Source of the DNA: an uncultured Pseudorhodobacter sp.
GTDB lineage: Bacteria > Pseudomonadota > Alphaproteobacteria > Rhodobacterales > Rhodobacteraceae
Length of the DNA: 6,409 bases
Assembly (NCBI GenBank): GCA_945952425.1
Contig: CAMFIX010000179.1
Span: 1-6,409 of the forward strand
Direction of reading: 5' to 3'
Position numbers and translations under genes: made by a program
Notes under the pieces: generated by a model
What the model saw: the letters and a program-made list of their open reading frames with translations, nothing else
The model's database searches: none
What the model was told of the DNA's origin: nothing
In this document: one piece after another, positions 5,111 through 6,409 of the stretch
Numbering within the stretch: the first letter of the stretch is position 1
How the letters are laid out: each line of letters opens with the position of its first letter

Positions 5111-6183
5111 GCCGGGCTGCCACGCGGGCCGAGGCCCTGCGCGCCTTCGACGCTTTCCGCGCCACCGGCGCCCTGGCGGTCGAGGCCGACATGCTTCTGC
5201 CCGCGGGCACCCTCCTTGACCTCTACGGCGAGGATATCCGCGCCCAGGCCTATGTGACCCAAGACCCCGACCGCGGCGAGATGATGCTGCGCCCCGACTT
5301 CACCGTGCCCGTCGTCCAGGCCCATATGGCGCACGGGGCCGACCCCGCGCGCTATTGCTATATGGGCGAGGTCTTCCGCCAGGATGCCGAGACGCCCGAG
5401 ACGATCCAGGTCGGCTACGAGGTCTTCGACCGCGCCGCCCCCGAGGCCGCCGATGCCGAGGTCTTCGCCCTCTTCCGCGATGCCCTGGCCGGGCTGCCGG
5501 TGCAGCCCGTCACCGGCGACATCGGCATCCTGATGGCCGCCGTCAAAGGCCTCGACACGACAGCGCGGCGCAAATCCGCCCTGCTGCGCCACATCTGGCG
5601 CCCCGCCCGCTTTCGCGCCCTGCTCGACCGCTTTTCCGGCCGCGCCCCCATGGCCCCGGCCCGCGCCGCCCTGTTGCAGCGCCTGGGCCAAGCCACCCCC
5701 GACAGGCTGATCGCCGAGGCCGGCCCGCTGATCGGCCTGCGCGAGCCCGCCGAGATCGCCGCCCGCGCCGAGGCCCTGCTGGAGGACGCCGCGACCCCGC
5801 CGATCCCCGCCATCGCCGCCGCCATGCTCTACGACCTCCTCCAGCTGCAGGCCCCCGCCCGCGCCGCGCTCCACCACCTGGAACAGATCGCCCCGCACCT
5901 GCCCGCCATCACCCCCGCCGTCACCCGCTTTGCCGGCAGGCTCGACGCCCTGCAGGCCCGCGGCGTGCCGACCGAGAGCCTGCCCTTCCAGGCCAGCCTC
6001 GGCCGCGCCTCGATGGAATATTACGACGGTTTCGTCTTTGCCTTTCTGGACGGCGAGCGCACCGTGGCCACCGGCGGCCGCTATGACGCGCTGACCGAGG
6101 TTCTGGGCCGCGGCCAGTCGATCCCGGCGGTCGGCGGCATCCTGCGGCCCCATCTGGTGGCCGAGCTGAGGGCGCGCAGATGA
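5104..6183 (+). CDS. hisZ: ATP phosphoribosyltransferase regulatory subunit HisZ
   Basis: HisZ is a catalytically dead paralogue of the HisRS catalytic domain. With short-form HisG it makes the hetero-octameric ATP phosphoribosyltransferase that starts histidine biosynthesis, and it is needed for activity and for histidine feedback. From ATG 5104 the protein has 359 residues and lacks an anticodon-binding domain. Visible HisRS-like landmarks are LLDLYGEDIRAQAYVT (near 38-52), MLRPDFTVPVV (61-71), YMGEVFRQD (86-94, in place of motif 2), GYEVFD (104-109), MEYYDGFVFAF (304-314) and TGGRYDAL (323-330). The middle (about 150-280) is an Ala-rich helical region. The start is uncertain: the only other in-frame start is TTG 5086, which would add six residues, and neither has a good Shine-Dalgarno sequence. 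The 46-base gap to hisS holds the palindrome and a small overlapping ORF. The stop overlaps the hisG start (ATGA). Confidence 0.93.
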   Translation: MLSRAATRAEALRAFDAFRATGALAVEADMLLPAGTLLDLYGEDIRAQAYVTQDPDRGEMMLRPDFTVPVVQAHMAHGADPARYCYMGEVFRQDAETPETIQVGYEVFDRAAPEAADAEVFALFRDALAGLPVQPVTGDIGILMAAVKGLDTTARRKSALLRHIWRPARFRALLDRFSGRAPMAPARAALLQRLGQATPDRLIAEAGPLIGLREPAEIAARAEALLEDAATPPIPAIAAAMLYDLLQLQAPARAALHHLEQIAPHLPAITPAVTRFAGRLDALQARGVPTESLPFQASLGRASMEYYDGFVFAFLDGERTVATGGRYDALTEVLGRGQSIPAVGGILRPHLVAELRARR

Positions 6184-6409
6184 TCCGCATCGGAGTGCCC
6201 TCCAAGGGCCGCCTCATGGAAAAGACCTTCGACTGGTTCGGCGCGCGGGGCCTGAAAATGACCCGCACCGGCAACGAGCGCGAATATGCGGGCAGCGTCG
6301 AGGGCGCCCCGGGCGTCGCGCTCGTCCTGCTGTCGGCCGGGGAAATCCCCCGCGAGCTTGCCGCCGGCCGCATCGAGCTTGGCGTCACCGGCACCGACCT
6401 GATCCGCGA
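6180..6409 (+). CDS. hisG: ATP phosphoribosyltransferase catalytic subunit HisG (5' part)
   Basis: ATG 6180-6182 overlaps the hisZ stop as ATGA, the usual sign of translational coupling, and the frame runs open to the window end, giving 76 residues. HisG condenses ATP with phosphoribosyl pyrophosphate to phosphoribosyl-ATP. The N-terminus MIRIGVPSKGRLMEKT and the segment LAAGRIELGVTGTDLIR (60-76) are hallmark HisG sequences. The adjacent hisZ implies the short form (HisG-S, about 230 residues, no C-terminal regulatory domain); the missing 3' end would confirm this. Confidence 0.95.
   Translation, partial: MIRIGVPSKGRLMEKTFDWFGARGLKMTRTGNEREYAGSVEGAPGVALVLLSAGEIPRELAAGRIELGVTGTDLIR

Noticed and set aside
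3564..5210. 548-residue open frame on the minus strand opposite hisS
   Set aside because: It lies fully antisense to a certain hisS and its translation is the Gly/Ala/His/Asp-rich pattern typical of antisense frames in high-GC genes; no family is recognisable.
4939..6153. 404-residue open frame on the minus strand opposite hisZ
   Set aside because: Gly/Gln/Ala-rich shadow of hisZ codons with no recognisable domain.
1..6409. Mobile element, CRISPR array, toxin–antitoxin, phage or defence system
   Set aside because: No transposase, integrase, terminal inverted repeats, spaced repeat array, tRNA attachment site or defence domain is visible; all genes are housekeeping with uniform high-GC codon use.

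Overview
This is ordinary chromosomal housekeeping sequence from a GC-rich alphaproteobacterium, most probably of the Rhodobacteraceae/Paracoccaceae (Rhodobacter–Paracoccus–Roseobacter group). The evidence is very high G+C with strong G/C third positions, a 2Fe-2S ferredoxin that closely resembles ferredoxin VI of Rhodobacter capsulatus, an alphaproteobacterial-type histidyl-tRNA synthetase, the gene order hflC–degP, and the order hisS–hisZ–hisG with the short form of HisG. The assignment rests on recalled family sequences; no search was run.

Layout. Bases 1-486 hold the 3' end of hflC (membrane protease modulator), closed by a good intrinsic terminator. A 432-base gap (487-918) follows, with six copies of a short CCGACTG/CAGTCGG element and a possible heat-shock-type promoter. 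Bases 919-2409 encode a complete periplasmic DegP/HtrA protease with a GTG start, a signal peptide, an intact His-Asp-Ser triad and two PDZ domains. A 76-base convergent spacer carries two near-identical GC hairpins, the first a classical terminator. Bases 3028-2486 on the minus strand encode a small lipoprotein with a C-terminal peptidoglycan-binding domain. Divergently, 3148-3471 encodes a 2Fe-2S ferredoxin (FdVI/FdxE type). After a 107-base gap with an AT-rich palindrome and a plausible promoter comes the block hisS (3579-5057), hisZ (5104-6183) and hisG (6180 to the window edge).

How the genes work together. HflC and DegP both belong to envelope and membrane protein quality control, and the lipoprotein also acts in the envelope. 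HisZ and HisG are the two halves of ATP phosphoribosyltransferase, the first enzyme of histidine biosynthesis. HisZ is a paralogue of the catalytic domain of HisRS, so hisS and hisZ side by side join histidine use (tRNA charging) with histidine synthesis. hisZ and hisG overlap by ATGA.

No mobile element, CRISPR array, RNA gene, toxin or defence system was found, and nothing looks like an undescribed multi-gene system. The points most worth a second look are small: the CCGACTG element cluster, two AT-rich palindromes sharing a 13-base core (one inside the hisS–hisZ junction), the twin hairpin repeat, and the unusual hisS–hisZ junction, where a GTGA-overlapping 18-codon ORF ends on the hisZ start.
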